Origin: Tenacibaculum agarivorans | GTDB lineage: Bacteria; Bacteroidota; Bacteroidia; Flavobacteriales; Flavobacteriaceae | Assembly (NCBI RefSeq): GCF_001936575.1 | Contig: NZ_MSMP01000011.1 | Location: forward strand, 124,001 to 188,000 | Reading direction: 5' to 3' | Length of the DNA stretch: 64,000 nucleotides | Shown: positions 1 to 9,525 of the stretch, piece by piece | Layout of the letters: every line of letters begins with the position of its first letter | Position numbering within the stretch: position 1 is the stretch's first letter | The notes under the pieces: generated by a model | Databases searched by the model: none | What the model saw: the letters and a program-made list of their open reading frames with translations, nothing else | What the model was told of the DNA's origin: nothing | Translations under genes and position numbers: made by a program

Positions 1-978
1 TACACCACCTAAGGTACCGTCATCATTAACATAACTATTAAAACTATTTGGATTTACCGCAACAAAATCTCCAAATTCACCATCGGCGTCAACAATACCA
101 GGTCTGTTTGCTAATGCAGTTTTAGAAAAGTCAACAGTATAATTAATAAATCCTTTTTCTCCAACTTTGCTACCATTGTTAACGCTTACACCAAGCATTT
201 CTCCATCTCCTTCACCTGTAATACCAGTTCTAAATGTAGCTGATCCATTTTTATAATCATCTTTTAAAATGATATTCATTACTCCGGCAATTGCATCAGA
301 ACCATACTGAGCAGATGCCCCGTCTCGAAGAATTTGAATAGTTTTGATAGCATCAGTAGGAATACCAGAAATATCAGCACCAGTTTCACCTCTACCTGGA
401 GAAGTTTGAGTATATAATAATGCACTTAAATTTTTACGTTTTCCATTGATAAGTATTAAAGTTCTACTTGGTCCCATATTTCTGATTTCGTATGGATCAA
501 GTAGGGAAGTAGCATCATTTACCGGTGTATTTACCGTGTTAAATGATGGTATTTTATATTGTAAGGCTTTGTCAAATGTAGTTTGTCCTGTAGCTTGTAA
601 TTCTTTAACCCCAACAATATCAACAGGTAAAGGACTAGCTGTATTACTTCTAGCAGGTGTTCTACTACCAGTAACTACAACTTCATCAAGTTGTAATCCT
701 TCTTTTAAAATAATATCAAATGTGGTTTTTCCATTAGTAGGAATCTCTTGCGTTTCAAATCCGGAAAAACTAACAATTAAAGTGGCACCCTCTTGTACAT
801 TCAATAGGAAGTTACCTTCAAAATCTGATGTTGTTCCATTTTGAGTGCCTTTTTCAATAATATTAGCTCCTGGTAATGGCTCATTGCTGGTGTCTTTAAT
901 AGTCCCTGCAATTTTTGTCTGAGACCATAAAATACCTGAAAATAAGGTGATAAATAATAACGTTATGAGTTTCTTCAT
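1..978 (-). CDS. TonB-dependent outer-membrane receptor, N-terminal part (cut by window edge)
   Basis: The first 326 codons are visible; the rest lies left of the window. A signal peptide ends near LWSQ (residue 20). A carboxypeptidase-regulatory-like domain follows (about 22-95), then LDEVVVTGSR (97-106) leading into the TonB plug domain with the plug signatures LINGKR, LRDGASAQYGSDAIAG and VMNIIL. The ATG at 976-978 gives a good signal sequence. Unlike the receptor just upstream (start 4043) it has no STN domain, but the two plugs are very similar, suggesting an old duplication. It lies 119 bp behind that gene on the same strand, probably in the FecI/FecR-controlled transcript. Such receptors import ligands (siderophores, glycans, peptides) across the outer membrane; the substrate cannot be told. 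Confidence 0.93.
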   Translation of the reverse strand, partial: MKKLITLLFITLFSGILWSQTKIAGTIKDTSNEPLPGANIIEKGTQNGTTSDFEGNFLLNVQEGATLIVSFSGFETQEIPTNGKTTFDIILKEGLQLDEVVVTGSRTPARSNTASPLPVDIVGVKELQATGQTTFDKALQYKIPSFNTVNTPVNDATSLLDPYEIRNMGPSRTLILINGKRKNLSALLYTQTSPGRGETGADISGIPTDAIKTIQILRDGASAQYGSDAIAGVMNIILKDDYKNGSATFRTGITGEGDGEMLGVSVNNGSKVGEKGFINYTVDFSKTALANRPGIVDADGEFGDFVAVNPNSFNSYVNDDGTLGGV

Positions 979-1097
979 AAATAGATTTTTGGTTAATAAT
1001 TAAAAATATTTTTAGTTTTTATATAAGATATTAACAGTTACCTTATATTTTTAATAAGTAAGCTTCGTATTTTTTATACTCCTTTTTTTGAAAAAAA

Positions 1098-4043
1098 TTA
1101 AAATTGAACCGAGATTTTAGAGTAATAAAAGGCACCGTTCGTTCCCATTTGAACAGCATCCCAAAGTCCTCCGCTATCAGTATTTCTGCCTTGTACAGAA
1201 GGAAAAGTGTTGAAGAGATTATTAGCGCCTAATTGCAGAGAGATTTTTTTATTAAAATTATAAGAAATGTGGGAATCTAGCGTAAATCTAGCATCATAAT
1301 TATCGATTGAAGCTTCTAATCTTTCTTTCTCTGAATTACTAAATTCGCTTAGCGGTTTTTGTATTTGCCAGTCTATTAAGCTTAAATTACTGTATTTTGT
1401 TAATGTATTACTCAAAGAGATTTTCCCATTAGAATATATTGCATTTAGGAGTAATTTGTAGTTTGGAGCAGATGCTCTTAGGAAATATTGCTCGCGAATT
1501 CCAAAAAACGTTTCTTTATCTAGTTCTTTATTATTGATATTTGTGATATCGATATGATTTAAATTTCCAGAAAAAGTAGTTCCCAATGTTCTATTTTTTG
1601 AAAATTTCTTGATCCAGTTGAACCTGAAATCTAAACCATAAGTTACAGTGTTTACTCCATTAGCAAAAAATTGCACATTTTCTACATTAGCATTTAAACT
1701 AGAAGCATCAAAATTTCCACTTAATATGATTCTATCTTTAATATTTATAAAGTATGAGTCTACAGAAAAATGTAAATTTTCATTGAATTTATGATGTATT
1801 GCTAAACCATAATTTACAGCTTTTTCTTCTTTTAATTGATCAATACCAAAACGTCTGGTAATAGGGTTGTTATTCGCAATAAGGAAAGATTCTACAGGGG
1901 TATTGTCGATATAGTTTGTGAATTTTAAATTGTAATATATTTGTGCTAAAGAAGGAGCTCTAAAGCCTGTACTTAGAGAAAATCGAATATTTGTTTTGGG
2001 AGTAATACTGTACTTAAAAGCTAACTTGGTATTTATAGTATTACCAAAATCGCTATAATTTTCGAATCGTAATGCTGCAGCAAGTAACCATTTAGTAGTA
2101 AAATCAATTTCTGTGTCTAAGTATATTCCTAAACTATTTCTATTTCTATTCACTTCATTAGAAGGGGAATATCCAGGGAATCCTTGAGATCCCCCTGGTC
2201 TAATTGTACCGTTAAATGTCGGTATTTGATCCACAGGTGTTAGGTTGGTCGCTAAATTTCCATTATTATCATAAATACCATAAGAGGCTTCTTCTCCAGC
2301 AAATATTTGATAGTTTTCAATTCTATTTTCTAATCCAAAAGCGATATTTATTCCTTTTAAAAAAGAAGGATAATATCTTGAAATATCAAAATTAGTTGTG
2401 TTTTGTCGTAAGCTATGTCCTCCTGCATCAAATTCAGTTGGAGAATTTTCTAATAAAGTAGCATTTAAGGTTTCTTTGATAAAATAATGGAAATAATTTT
2501 CACCTAATGTATTACTGAAATCAATATTCCACTGATTTAATTTACCTTCTAATCCAACTGTAAGTGATTTATCAGAAATGTTTGATGTAATTAAAGGATT
2601 AAAGCCCTCTGGATATATGCTTTGGACATTTCGTTCACTATCAAAAGGTCTTGTAAAAGCATAGGCTTGGGTATTTCTGTAATTGAATCCGCCATGTATG
2701 TATCCTTTAATTTTTTTTGATATTGGAATTTTAGAGTTTACAAAAATATTACTGCCTGTTACTGCTGCATCACCATAATTTTCTCGAATATCAGTACCTT
2801 GTCTAAAGGTATTTTCTTTTGTTAAAAATTCAGCTGTAAGATTTATAAATCCGTCTTTATATATTTTAGCTCCATGATTGATATCAATTTTATAGGTTAA
2901 TCCATCAATTCCTTTTCTTTCAGGATTAGTATTATTACTAGCATTATAAAACCCAAATGTTGAATTTATATTTGTTTTTTCTGAATTATCATTTAAAACA
3001 ATATTAATAACTCCAGCTATTGCATCAGAACCGTATTGTGCAGAAGCTCCATCTTTTAATACTTCAATTTGTTGAATTGCAGCGGTAGGAATACTATTTA
3101 AATCTGTACCAGAATTACCTCTTCCTCTTGTCCCGTATAAATTAATTAATGAAGATTGGTGCCTTCGTTTTCCGTTAATTAAAACTAATGTTTGATCAGG
3201 ACCTAAACCTCTATAGGATGCAGGTGTTATATGATCAGAACCGTCAGAACCTGATTGTCTAGTAGCATTAAAGGAAGGGATTTCAGATTGAATAAATTGG
3301 TTTACTTCTAAAAATTCACTTTTTTTCTTAACATTTTTCGTTTGAATTACATCAGTTGAGACAGGTGCATCTATCTTTTTCCTGTTTTTATTTCTTGACC
3401 CTACAACAAAAACTTCATCTAATTTAAAACCTGATGCTAATTGAATTCTCAGAAAATCCTCATTATCAACTTTTATAGTTTTTGGCTCATATCCAATATG
3501 AGAAAATAACAATGTATTATTTTCCAATAATTCCATTTCAAAAGCGCCATCATTTCTAGAAATAGTTCCGTTTAGTGTACCTTCCTCAATAATATTCACT
3601 TTAGGAATAGGTTGATAATATTGATCAATAACTAAGCCTCTAATAAATCTTTTGAATTTTGTGTTTCCTTGTTTAAGATTCTGATTCGTAATTGAATCAC
3701 TAGTTTTCGATATTATATATCTTTTAGAAGCTGGAAGTTTGTGTAAACTCCTTTTATACAGTACGTAATAGTTATTCCCTAGATAATCAATTTCATAAAA
3801 AGTAATTTTTTTTAATAGAGAAATAGATTCTTGTAGAGATAGGTTTTTAAAAGGGGAAATATCTATTTTCTCCTTTTTAATAATAATAGGGTTATATGTA
3901 AAAAAAATATTGTGTGTACTGCTAATACTATCTAAAGCATCAACTAAAAGTATCTTTTTGGGAGTTTGTGCATATAGGTTTTTAGTGCAAAAAAAGAATA
4001 CAATCCAAAAGGATACCAGTAGTAATGTATTCTTATTAGCCAT
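1098..4043 (-). CDS. TonB-dependent receptor with STN signalling domain (FecA-like transducer)
   Basis: 981 aa. A signal peptide ends near LYAQ (26). An STN (secretin/TonB short N-terminal) domain spans about 30-100, a carboxypeptidase-regulatory-like domain about 130-205, the linker LDEVFVVGSR about 207-216, the plug about 220-350 (LINGKRR, LKDGASAQYGSDAIAG), then a long beta-barrel ending in a terminal Phe (KISVQF), as barrel-assembly signals do. STN domains of FecA/FpvA-type receptors contact a FecR anti-sigma factor, and a FecR gene ends 16 bp upstream, so this is the likely sensor of the FecI-FecR-receptor relay. Ligand unknown. Confidence 0.95.
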   Translation of the reverse strand: MANKNTLLLVSFWIVFFFCTKNLYAQTPKKILLVDALDSISSTHNIFFTYNPIIIKKEKIDISPFKNLSLQESISLLKKITFYEIDYLGNNYYVLYKRSLHKLPASKRYIISKTSDSITNQNLKQGNTKFKRFIRGLVIDQYYQPIPKVNIIEEGTLNGTISRNDGAFEMELLENNTLLFSHIGYEPKTIKVDNEDFLRIQLASGFKLDEVFVVGSRNKNRKKIDAPVSTDVIQTKNVKKKSEFLEVNQFIQSEIPSFNATRQSGSDGSDHITPASYRGLGPDQTLVLINGKRRHQSSLINLYGTRGRGNSGTDLNSIPTAAIQQIEVLKDGASAQYGSDAIAGVINIVLNDNSEKTNINSTFGFYNASNNTNPERKGIDGLTYKIDINHGAKIYKDGFINLTAEFLTKENTFRQGTDIRENYGDAAVTGSNIFVNSKIPISKKIKGYIHGGFNYRNTQAYAFTRPFDSERNVQSIYPEGFNPLITSNISDKSLTVGLEGKLNQWNIDFSNTLGENYFHYFIKETLNATLLENSPTEFDAGGHSLRQNTTNFDISRYYPSFLKGINIAFGLENRIENYQIFAGEEASYGIYDNNGNLATNLTPVDQIPTFNGTIRPGGSQGFPGYSPSNEVNRNRNSLGIYLDTEIDFTTKWLLAAALRFENYSDFGNTINTKLAFKYSITPKTNIRFSLSTGFRAPSLAQIYYNLKFTNYIDNTPVESFLIANNNPITRRFGIDQLKEEKAVNYGLAIHHKFNENLHFSVDSYFINIKDRIILSGNFDASSLNANVENVQFFANGVNTVTYGLDFRFNWIKKFSKNRTLGTTFSGNLNHIDITNINNKELDKETFFGIREQYFLRASAPNYKLLLNAIYSNGKISLSNTLTKYSNLSLIDWQIQKPLSEFSNSEKERLEASIDNYDARFTLDSHISYNFNKKISLQLGANNLFNTFPSVQGRNTDSGGLWDAVQMGTNGAFYYSKISVQF

Positions 4044-4059
4044 TAAAAAAGAATTAGAA

Positions 4060-5058
4060 TTAGTTTTTAGACACTACTAGTATACTATTTTCTTTTTTAA
4101 TATTTACGTTTGTGGACTTTTTTATTGCATTTAAACAGATATTTAAATCTGTAGTAGGGACCACACCAGTGATTAATTTTTGTCTAGTTTCCTTGTCTTT
4201 GTAGGAAAAAGAAACCCCATAAGTATCAGATATTCTATTTAAAGCTTTTTCTAGTGTATAGTTGTCAAAAATTAATTTGCCATCTTTCCATGAAGCAGGT
4301 TCTTCATTAGAGTTTATGTTTCTATCTACTATAATTTTTTTGTTTACTGAAGAGTACTCTATATAATTTCCAGGAATCATTTTTTTTGAAGAACCATTGT
4401 CTAAAGCTAATTTAATATTCCCTTCTTCCAAATATACTTTAGTTTTATTACGATGTGTATTCACGTTAAATTGTGTGCCAAATACTTCAACTGTTAAATC
4501 ATTCGTATTTACCCAAAATTTTGCATTAGTAGCTTTTTCTTTTTTTACATTAAAATAAGCTTCACCTTCTAATTTGATTTTTCGAATTTCATTTCTGTAA
4601 TATGAAATTTTTGAATTTGAATTTAAAGTAATTGAAGTTCCGTCTTCTAATGTAAACTCTAAAACTTCTCCATAAGATGTTTTATGTACGATAGGAGAGA
4701 ACTGACGGTATATCAATGCTCCAATCGATAGTAATACGATTACACTTGCAGCAATACTAAGCTGTTGAATACGTTTTTTTGTAGTGTATTTCGTTTTCTT
4801 TTCTTTTTCTTGTATAACTTTTAATTTAGATTCTAATTTATTCCATTCAGCATCAATTTTTTGCTGAGGAACCGTATCATTTTTAAAGTTTATACCAAGT
4901 ATGATATGCTGAGCTTTATTAAATACATCAAACTGATCTGGGTTTTCTTGAACCCAAGAATCCCAATAGTCATCAGTAGTTTCTTTATTCAAAACCCAGT
5001 TTTTAAATGATTTGTCATTTAAAAAATCGTCTATACTATTATGTTTTTCCTTACGCAT
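4060..5058 (-). CDS. FecR-family anti-sigma factor
   Basis: 332 aa. A cytoplasmic N-terminal part (1-98) is followed by one membrane helix (about 100-117, SIAASVIVLLSIGALIY), a periplasmic FecR domain (about 125-215; YGEVLEFTLEDG, GEAYFNV, FGTQFNV are typical) and a DUF4974-type C-terminal domain (about 258-325) that resembles the STN fold. In this family the N-terminus holds the ECF sigma factor and the C-terminus receives the signal from the receptor's STN domain. The sigma factor gene is 76 bp upstream and the STN receptor 16 bp downstream, the usual order in Bacteroidota. Confidence 0.95.
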   Translation of the reverse strand: MRKEKHNSIDDFLNDKSFKNWVLNKETTDDYWDSWVQENPDQFDVFNKAQHIILGINFKNDTVPQQKIDAEWNKLESKLKVIQEKEKKTKYTTKKRIQQLSIAASVIVLLSIGALIYRQFSPIVHKTSYGEVLEFTLEDGTSITLNSNSKISYYRNEIRKIKLEGEAYFNVKKEKATNAKFWVNTNDLTVEVFGTQFNVNTHRNKTKVYLEEGNIKLALDNGSSKKMIPGNYIEYSSVNKKIIVDRNINSNEEPASWKDGKLIFDNYTLEKALNRISDTYGVSFSYKDKETRQKLITGVVPTTDLNICLNAIKKSTNVNIKKENSILVVSKN

Positions 5059-5134
5059 TAAATTAGTTATACAACAATTCCTTTATTAAAATAAGAGTAA
5101 AAATTATAAAGTATACTCTTTTTTTATTACAAAT

Positions 5135-5701
5135 TTATGAATTTAATAATTGAATGTTAGTTATCTCTTTTCTTAGGTTTTTAATAGCCTTATGAAGAGT
5201 ATTTACTACACTTTGGTAATTAATCTCCATAGTATCGGCTATTTCTTTGGCTTTGAGGTTACAGTGAAATTTTAAAAAAATAACTTCTTTTTGGCGTTTA
5301 GGGAGCTGGTTGATCAGATTTGTTAAGTTTTTATTTCTGTATGTTGTAGATTCCTGATGAGTAATCAGTTCTTCAACAGTAAAATTTATATCAACAATAT
5401 CTGTATCAAGATTTCTTATTATTGAGTACTTCTTTGTTTTATTTACCCTTTTTATTATAAATCTTCTGTAAGAAGAAAATAAATATGGAGCTATGGCATT
5501 TAGATCACTCAAGTTTTCTCTATGTTCATATACATAAATAAAAAAATCTTGAATGGTATCTTCTGTGAGGTTTTCATCTTTAGAAATTTTTAAACCATAA
5601 TTGTACAATGAAGAATAGAACTTTTTAAATACCATTGAAAAAGCATCTAAATCCCCTTCTTTTAATGATTTCCATAATATTTCTTCAGATGTATGATCCA
5701 T
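5135..5701 (-). CDS. ECF sigma factor, FecI-like
   Basis: 188 aa. Sigma70 region 2 (about 24-90, with DTIQDFFIYVYEHR, the region 2.2-2.3 type helix) and region 4 (about 125-180, with LPKRQKEVIFLKF and the helix-turn-helix AKEIADTMEINYQSVVNTLHKA) are present; regions 1 and 3 are absent, as expected for ECF factors of Bacteroidota. First gene of the FecI-FecR-receptor group. It presumably directs transcription of the receptors behind it when FecR is signalled. Confidence 0.95.
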   Translation of the reverse strand: MDHTSEEILWKSLKEGDLDAFSMVFKKFYSSLYNYGLKISKDENLTEDTIQDFFIYVYEHRENLSDLNAIAPYLFSSYRRFIIKRVNKTKKYSIIRNLDTDIVDINFTVEELITHQESTTYRNKNLTNLINQLPKRQKEVIFLKFHCNLKAKEIADTMEINYQSVVNTLHKAIKNLRKEITNIQLLNS

Positions 5702-5792
5702 TATTTCGGAAAAATAAGTGATGAAGTTAAGAAAAATATCATATTCTGTAAAAAAAAGGTTAAATGAATAATTAGAGTTTACTGTTTATTTT

Positions 5793-5822
5793 CTGAAAAA
5801 GTAATGTAATATACTATATTTG
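5793..5822 (+). promoter_or_regulatory. Putative flavobacterial promoter of ychF
   Basis: TATATTTG at 5815-5822 fits the Bacteroidota -7 consensus TAnnTTTG exactly. The -33 element is weak (CTG at 5793-5795, 19 nt upstream, instead of TTG). The ATG of ychF follows 21 nt after the -7 box. Confidence 0.45.
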
Positions 5823-5843
5823 CAAACTCTAAAAATAATATAA

Positions 5844-6935
5844 ATGAAAGCTGGAATTGTAGGGTTACCTAATGTAGGGAAATCAACATTATTTAATTGT
5901 TTGTCTAATGCTAAAGCGCAAAGTGCAAACTTTCCGTTTTGTACTATAGAGCCTAATTTAGGTGTGGTAAATGTACCAGACCAACGATTGGAAAAACTGG
6001 AAGAACTAGTTAATCCTGAAAAGGTAATTCCTGCTACTGTAGAAATAGTAGACATTGCAGGTTTAGTAAGAGGCGCAAGTAAAGGAGAAGGTTTAGGAAA
6101 CCAATTTTTAGCAAATATTAGAGAAACAGACGCTATTTTGCATGTGTTACGTTGTTTTGATAATGATAATATTGTACATGTGGATGGTTCTGTAGATCCT
6201 ATTAGGGATAAAGAGACTATAGACATTGAGTTACAACTTAAAGATCTAGAAGCTGTTGAAAAAAGACTAGAAAAAGTTAAAAGAGCAGCTAAGACAGGAA
6301 ATAAAGAAGCACAAGCAGAATTAGCTTTATTAGAAAAAATTCAAGCAGTATTACTAGAAGGTAAATCTATAAGAACTATTGAGTTTACTGAAAAAGAAGA
6401 AGAGCTAGTAAAATCAATGCAATTTATTACGGCAAAACCAGTAATGTATGTTTGTAATGTAGATGAATCTTCTGCTAAAGACGGAAATGCTTATGTAGAA
6501 AAAGTAAGAGAAACGGTTAAAGATGAAGATGCTGAAATCATCGTATTAGCTGTAGCTACAGAGGCAGATATTGCTGAGCTAGAAGATTATGAAGAGCGTC
6601 AGATGTTTTTAACTGACATTGGGTTAGAAGAACCAGGTGTTTCTCGTTTAATTCGTTCTGCATATACATTATTAAACTTACAAACGTATTTTACGGCTGG
6701 TGTGAAAGAAGTAAGGGCTTGGACTATACCAGTAGGGGCTACTGCACCGGAGGCAGCTGGAGTTATTCATACCGATTTTGAAAAGAAATTTATTCGTGCA
6801 CAAACTATTAGTTTCGAAGATTATGCTGAATATGGAAGTGAGGCTAAGGTTAAAGAAGCAGGAAAAATAAGAGCAGAGGGTAAAGAATATGTAGTAGCTG
6901 ATGGTGATGTGATGCACTTCATGACTAATGCATAA
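5844..6935 (+). CDS. ychF: Redox-regulated ribosome-binding ATPase YchF (Obg family)
   Basis: 363 aa, the full family length. The P-loop GLPNVGKST (6-14) is followed by the G3-type segment [20 protein letters not shown], a coiled-coil insertion (about 130-170) and a C-terminal TGS-like domain (about 280-363; [26 protein letters not shown] quoted in parts: [16 protein letters not shown] and FIRAQTIS). YchF/Ola1 binds ATP in preference to GTP and associates with ribosomes. Monocistronic: its own -7 box lies upstream and a strong terminator follows. Identification is secure. Confidence 0.98.
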   Translation: MKAGIVGLPNVGKSTLFNCLSNAKAQSANFPFCTIEPNLGVVNVPDQRLEKLEELVNPEKVIPATVEIVDIAGLVRGASKGEGLGNQFLANIRETDAILHVLRCFDNDNIVHVDGSVDPIRDKETIDIELQLKDLEAVEKRLEKVKRAAKTGNKEAQAELALLEKIQAVLLEGKSIRTIEFTEKEEELVKSMQFITAKPVMYVCNVDESSAKDGNAYVEKVRETVKDEDAEIIVLAVATEADIAELEDYEERQMFLTDIGLEEPGVSRLIRSAYTLLNLQTYFTAGVKEVRAWTIPVGATAPEAAGVIHTDFEKKFIRAQTISFEDYAEYGSEAKVKEAGKIRAEGKEYVVADGDVMHFMTNA

Positions 6936-6962
6936 TGTTTGTCTTCATGTATTAAAATATAT

Positions 6963-6994
6963 AAAAGAGAATAGTTGTATGACTATTCTCTTTT
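6963..6994. terminator. Bidirectional intrinsic terminator after ychF
   Basis: Perfect 13-bp stem (AAAAGAGAATAGT / ACTATTCTCTTTT) with a 6-nt loop. The A-rich left arm and T-rich right arm let it work in both directions, serving ychF (+) and the small peptide gene ending at 7031 (-). Confidence 0.8.
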
Positions 6995-7030
6995 AGTTTT
7001 AGTTCAATTCAATAATTGACATAGTATATA

Positions 7031-7243
7031 TTACCCAATACCACCAAAACAAGTAGTTGTATCATAAACACAAACTTTTGTCCCGTTGATTAAATTTGTG
7101 ATACATGCGGATACACATTCAGCTTCACTACCAGGTATTATACAATCCGCATCACTATTACAATAAGTTATTGCGCCTCCGTTAATACTTAATTGATCTT
7201 TTCTTTGTAATACTTTTCCTAAGCTTAGGATTGTTTTTTTCAT
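7031..7243 (-). CDS. Double-glycine-leader, cysteine-rich small peptide (bacteriocin-like precursor)
   Basis: 70 aa from the ATG at 7243; an upstream in-frame ATG would add 17 residues that do not fit. The leader MKKTILSLGKVLQRKDQLS ends in INGG, the form of Bacteroidota natural-product or bacteriocin leaders cut after GG by C39 peptidases. The predicted core is 47 residues with six cysteines, acidic residues and a glycine-rich tail (CFGGIG), so three disulfides or other crosslinks are possible. No maturation enzyme or C39 transporter is nearby; the closest exporter genes (20176-24626) carry no peptidase domain. It lies 87 bp behind the NHL lipoprotein gene on the same strand. The role (bacteriocin, signal or secreted structural peptide) is not known. 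Confidence 0.72.
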   Translation of the reverse strand: MKKTILSLGKVLQRKDQLSINGGAITYCNSDADCIIPGSEAECVSACITNLINGTKVCVYDTTTCFGGIG

Positions 7244-7329
7244 AATAAAAATAGATTTAAATGGTTGATTAAATCCTTGATTATTTAAAGACATTCAAGG
7301 TTTTTATGTCTATTCTCGCGAAAGAAGTT

Positions 7330-8268
7330 TTATTGAGGTAAGTAAATTTTTCTTAAGGCACCAGCTGCTGAATTTCCAAGTTCTGAGACATATAGTATTT
7401 TGTTCCTTTTATCAGAGGTTATTCCATTAGGAGTTCTAAAAGCTGCTTCAGAAAAATCACCATCTATAGTTTGGGCTTCTCCTGTTCCAACTAATACTGT
7501 AATCTCTCCTGTTTTTAAGGAAACTTTAAAAATCTTATTTACAGCAATACCAGTGGCATACACATTATCTTCAATAACAGTGATATAACCAATACCAAAT
7601 CCTTGATTTACGATGTTTGGAATGTTGGCAATTAAGGCTACTTCTCCGTTTGGTGTAATCGATAAAATATCGGCAGTACTGAAGTTTCCGACAACTAAAT
7701 TTCCGTTAGTATCAAAATCAATTCCAACGCCACCAGCTAATCTACTGTCTGAGGCATATAAAGTTGCTTGACCATTTGGTGATACTTTATGCACTGTTGG
7801 TTTAGAGAAGTTTGAAACATAAATGTTGTTTTCTTGATCTAGTGTAAGACCTGAAGGCCATCCATCTATTGTTGCTATCGTACTTTTTTCCCCTTTTTGA
7901 TTAATTTTCACAATTTTCCCATTCAAAGTATTGTTAGCGTCGTTAACATAGATATTCCCATCTTTGTCAATAGCATTTCCTAATGGACCTGTTAAATTTG
8001 TTACTGCTTCTGATACATTTCCTTCAGGTGTAACTTTAAAAATTTTGGTACCACTTCCTCCAGTAGTTTCAAATCGTCCATATTCAGACACAAAAACATT
8101 TCCATCCTGATCAACAGAAACCGCATCATTACCTGTAAAATCCATGACTAAAGTTTCTACGATAGGATCTCTTGGAACAATTTCATCTTTACAAGAAGAT
8201 ATACTTAAGTGTAGTAGTAAAATTATAGCGTACATAAAAAGTTTGTTTTGCTTTTTGAGCATTTTCAT
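7330..8268 (-). CDS. NHL-repeat (SMP-30-like) beta-propeller lipoprotein
   Basis: About 312 aa from the ATG at 8268; the longer frame starting at 8289 would put extra residues before a good signal. A hydrophobic signal (YAIILLLHLSIS) ends in the lipobox SSC, so the protein should be lipid-anchored. The mature part holds repeated blades with the pattern D.DGNIYV / D.NGNLVV / ITPNGE, typical of NHL or SMP-30/gluconolactonase propellers. Families of this type bind ligands or hydrolyse lactones; no catalytic metal site could be assigned. A 21-bp motif shared with the upstream AraC gene lies 48 bp before the start. Confidence 0.85.
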   Translation of the reverse strand: MKMLKKQNKLFMYAIILLLHLSISSCKDEIVPRDPIVETLVMDFTGNDAVSVDQDGNVFVSEYGRFETTGGSGTKIFKVTPEGNVSEAVTNLTGPLGNAIDKDGNIYVNDANNTLNGKIVKINQKGEKSTIATIDGWPSGLTLDQENNIYVSNFSKPTVHKVSPNGQATLYASDSRLAGGVGIDFDTNGNLVVGNFSTADILSITPNGEVALIANIPNIVNQGFGIGYITVIEDNVYATGIAVNKIFKVSLKTGEITVLVGTGEAQTIDGDFSEAAFRTPNGITSDKRNKILYVSELGNSAAGALRKIYLPQ

Positions 8269-8315
8269 TGTGTATAGATTTAAGTTCAATTCAAAACTAT
8301 TTCCTAATTACTTTT

Positions 8316-8336
8316 GAATCGACCTAAGGTATACAG
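8316..8336 (-). promoter_or_regulatory. Putative regulator site upstream of the NHL lipoprotein gene
   Basis: GAATCGACCTAAGG followed by TATACAG matches 9526-9546 (GAATAGACCGAAGT, then TATACAG) at 18 of 21 positions in the same orientation. It sits about 48 bp before the lipoprotein start; the other copy sits about 41 bp before the AraC-type regulator start. Confidence 0.5.
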
Positions 8337-8369
8337 CAAAACAGAACAGCTAGTTTACAAGGTATATTT

Positions 8370-9485
8370 TTATACAGATGAACTTAAACTTTTGATAAAA
8401 CTAGTAGGAGTTTGTTGTGTAATTTCTTTAAACGCTTTGTTGAATGTAGATTTAGAATTAAATCCAGAATCTAAAGATAATGCTAGAATAGTATGACTTT
8501 CATGTTCTCCATGTTGTATTTTTTCAATAAAACTTTGCACTCGGTATCTATTTACATAATCATAAAAATTAGATTTATGAATCGTATTTAATAACCACGA
8601 TAGGTTGTTGGTAGACGTATTCAATTGTTTGGCTAATGCTACCAAAGTTAATTTATGATCTAAATAAATTTTTTCATCCACCATAAGATGTTCTAATTCT
8701 TTAGATACTCTTTGTGTTTCTTCAGGAGTCAAACGCTCTTTTTTTGAAATAGTTTGCTTGCTTTTTGGAGGAGTTCGAAATATTTCAGGTTGACGTAAAC
8801 TATAAAACCCTACTATATATATGAAAATAGGCGTACAAATCCACACAGAGTTATAATTGATATAAGCCGTAAGAGGAATGGGAATAAAATAATTTAAAAA
8901 ACTAAACATCCAGAAGATTAAGATAGTACTTATACCCAAAATCAGAAAATGTAAATAATTGTAGATATTTTGAGTGTAGGACAGTTCATTTTTTTCTTCA
9001 ATCTTGTAATTTTTAACAACCAGAAAAGCTAAAACTACATAAATGATATTTGAGGCTAAAGCACTGAGTTCAGTGATGAAATAGATTAAATTGAATTTTC
9101 CTTGTCGTATCATTAGAATAAGAGTGTCATAGTCAATAGAAATTACTACTATGGCATATATAAAATGAATAATAGCGGGAATAAAATGCTGAAATGGTAA
9201 TTGTTTTTTGCTTTGCGTCAATAAATTTCTGGTATACAAGTATACTAATGGACCAAATAGAAAAATAATGGTTTCTGCTAGTAAAGCTATTTTATGAAAT
9301 AAAGGAGAAAAATATTTAAATAAGAATACTCGTCCACTTAACATAATTGTAGCTGAAAACAATAAAAAGGAAAGAAGTTTGTTCGCTGATTTGTTTTTAT
9401 TTCGAACTAAAAGAATGGTAATACCTAAAAAGAAACCTTGACTAACACCAACAAATAATAAGAGGTCTAAAAAATGAAAATTCAT
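8370..9485 (-). CDS. Membrane-bound AraC-family transcriptional regulator
   Basis: 371 aa. The N-terminal ~230 residues hold about seven hydrophobic helices (for example LLLFVGVSQGFFLGITILLV and IIFLFGPLVYLYTRNLL). The C-terminal ~110 residues form an AraC DNA-binding domain with two helix-turn-helices (LTLVALAKQLNTSTNNLSWLL, and the second around LALSLDSGFNSKSTFNKAFK, ending TPTSF). This 7TM-plus-AraC architecture is common in Flavobacteriia. The start at 9485 is supported by the hydrophobic N-terminus. It lies upstream of the NHL lipoprotein gene on the same strand; a shared 21-bp motif before both suggests autoregulation and control of that lipoprotein. Confidence 0.93.
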   Translation of the reverse strand: MNFHFLDLLLFVGVSQGFFLGITILLVRNKNKSANKLLSFLLFSATIMLSGRVFLFKYFSPLFHKIALLAETIIFLFGPLVYLYTRNLLTQSKKQLPFQHFIPAIIHFIYAIVVISIDYDTLILMIRQGKFNLIYFITELSALASNIIYVVLAFLVVKNYKIEEKNELSYTQNIYNYLHFLILGISTILIFWMFSFLNYFIPIPLTAYINYNSVWICTPIFIYIVGFYSLRQPEIFRTPPKSKQTISKKERLTPEETQRVSKELEHLMVDEKIYLDHKLTLVALAKQLNTSTNNLSWLLNTIHKSNFYDYVNRYRVQSFIEKIQHGEHESHTILALSLDSGFNSKSTFNKAFKEITQQTPTSFIKSLSSSV

Positions 9486-9525
9486 ATCGACTATTTGATC
9501 ACAAATCTAAAGTAATTTTGAGTTC

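Noticed and set aside
446..844. Open frame of 132 codons on the plus strand
   Set aside because: It is antisense to the partial TonB-dependent receptor, whose signal peptide, regulatory domain and plug motifs are clear on the other strand.
7031..7243. Lanthipeptide assignment for the small Cys-rich peptide
   Set aside because: The core is not Ser/Thr-rich in the typical way and no LanB/C/M-like enzyme is nearby; only the GG-leader statement is kept.
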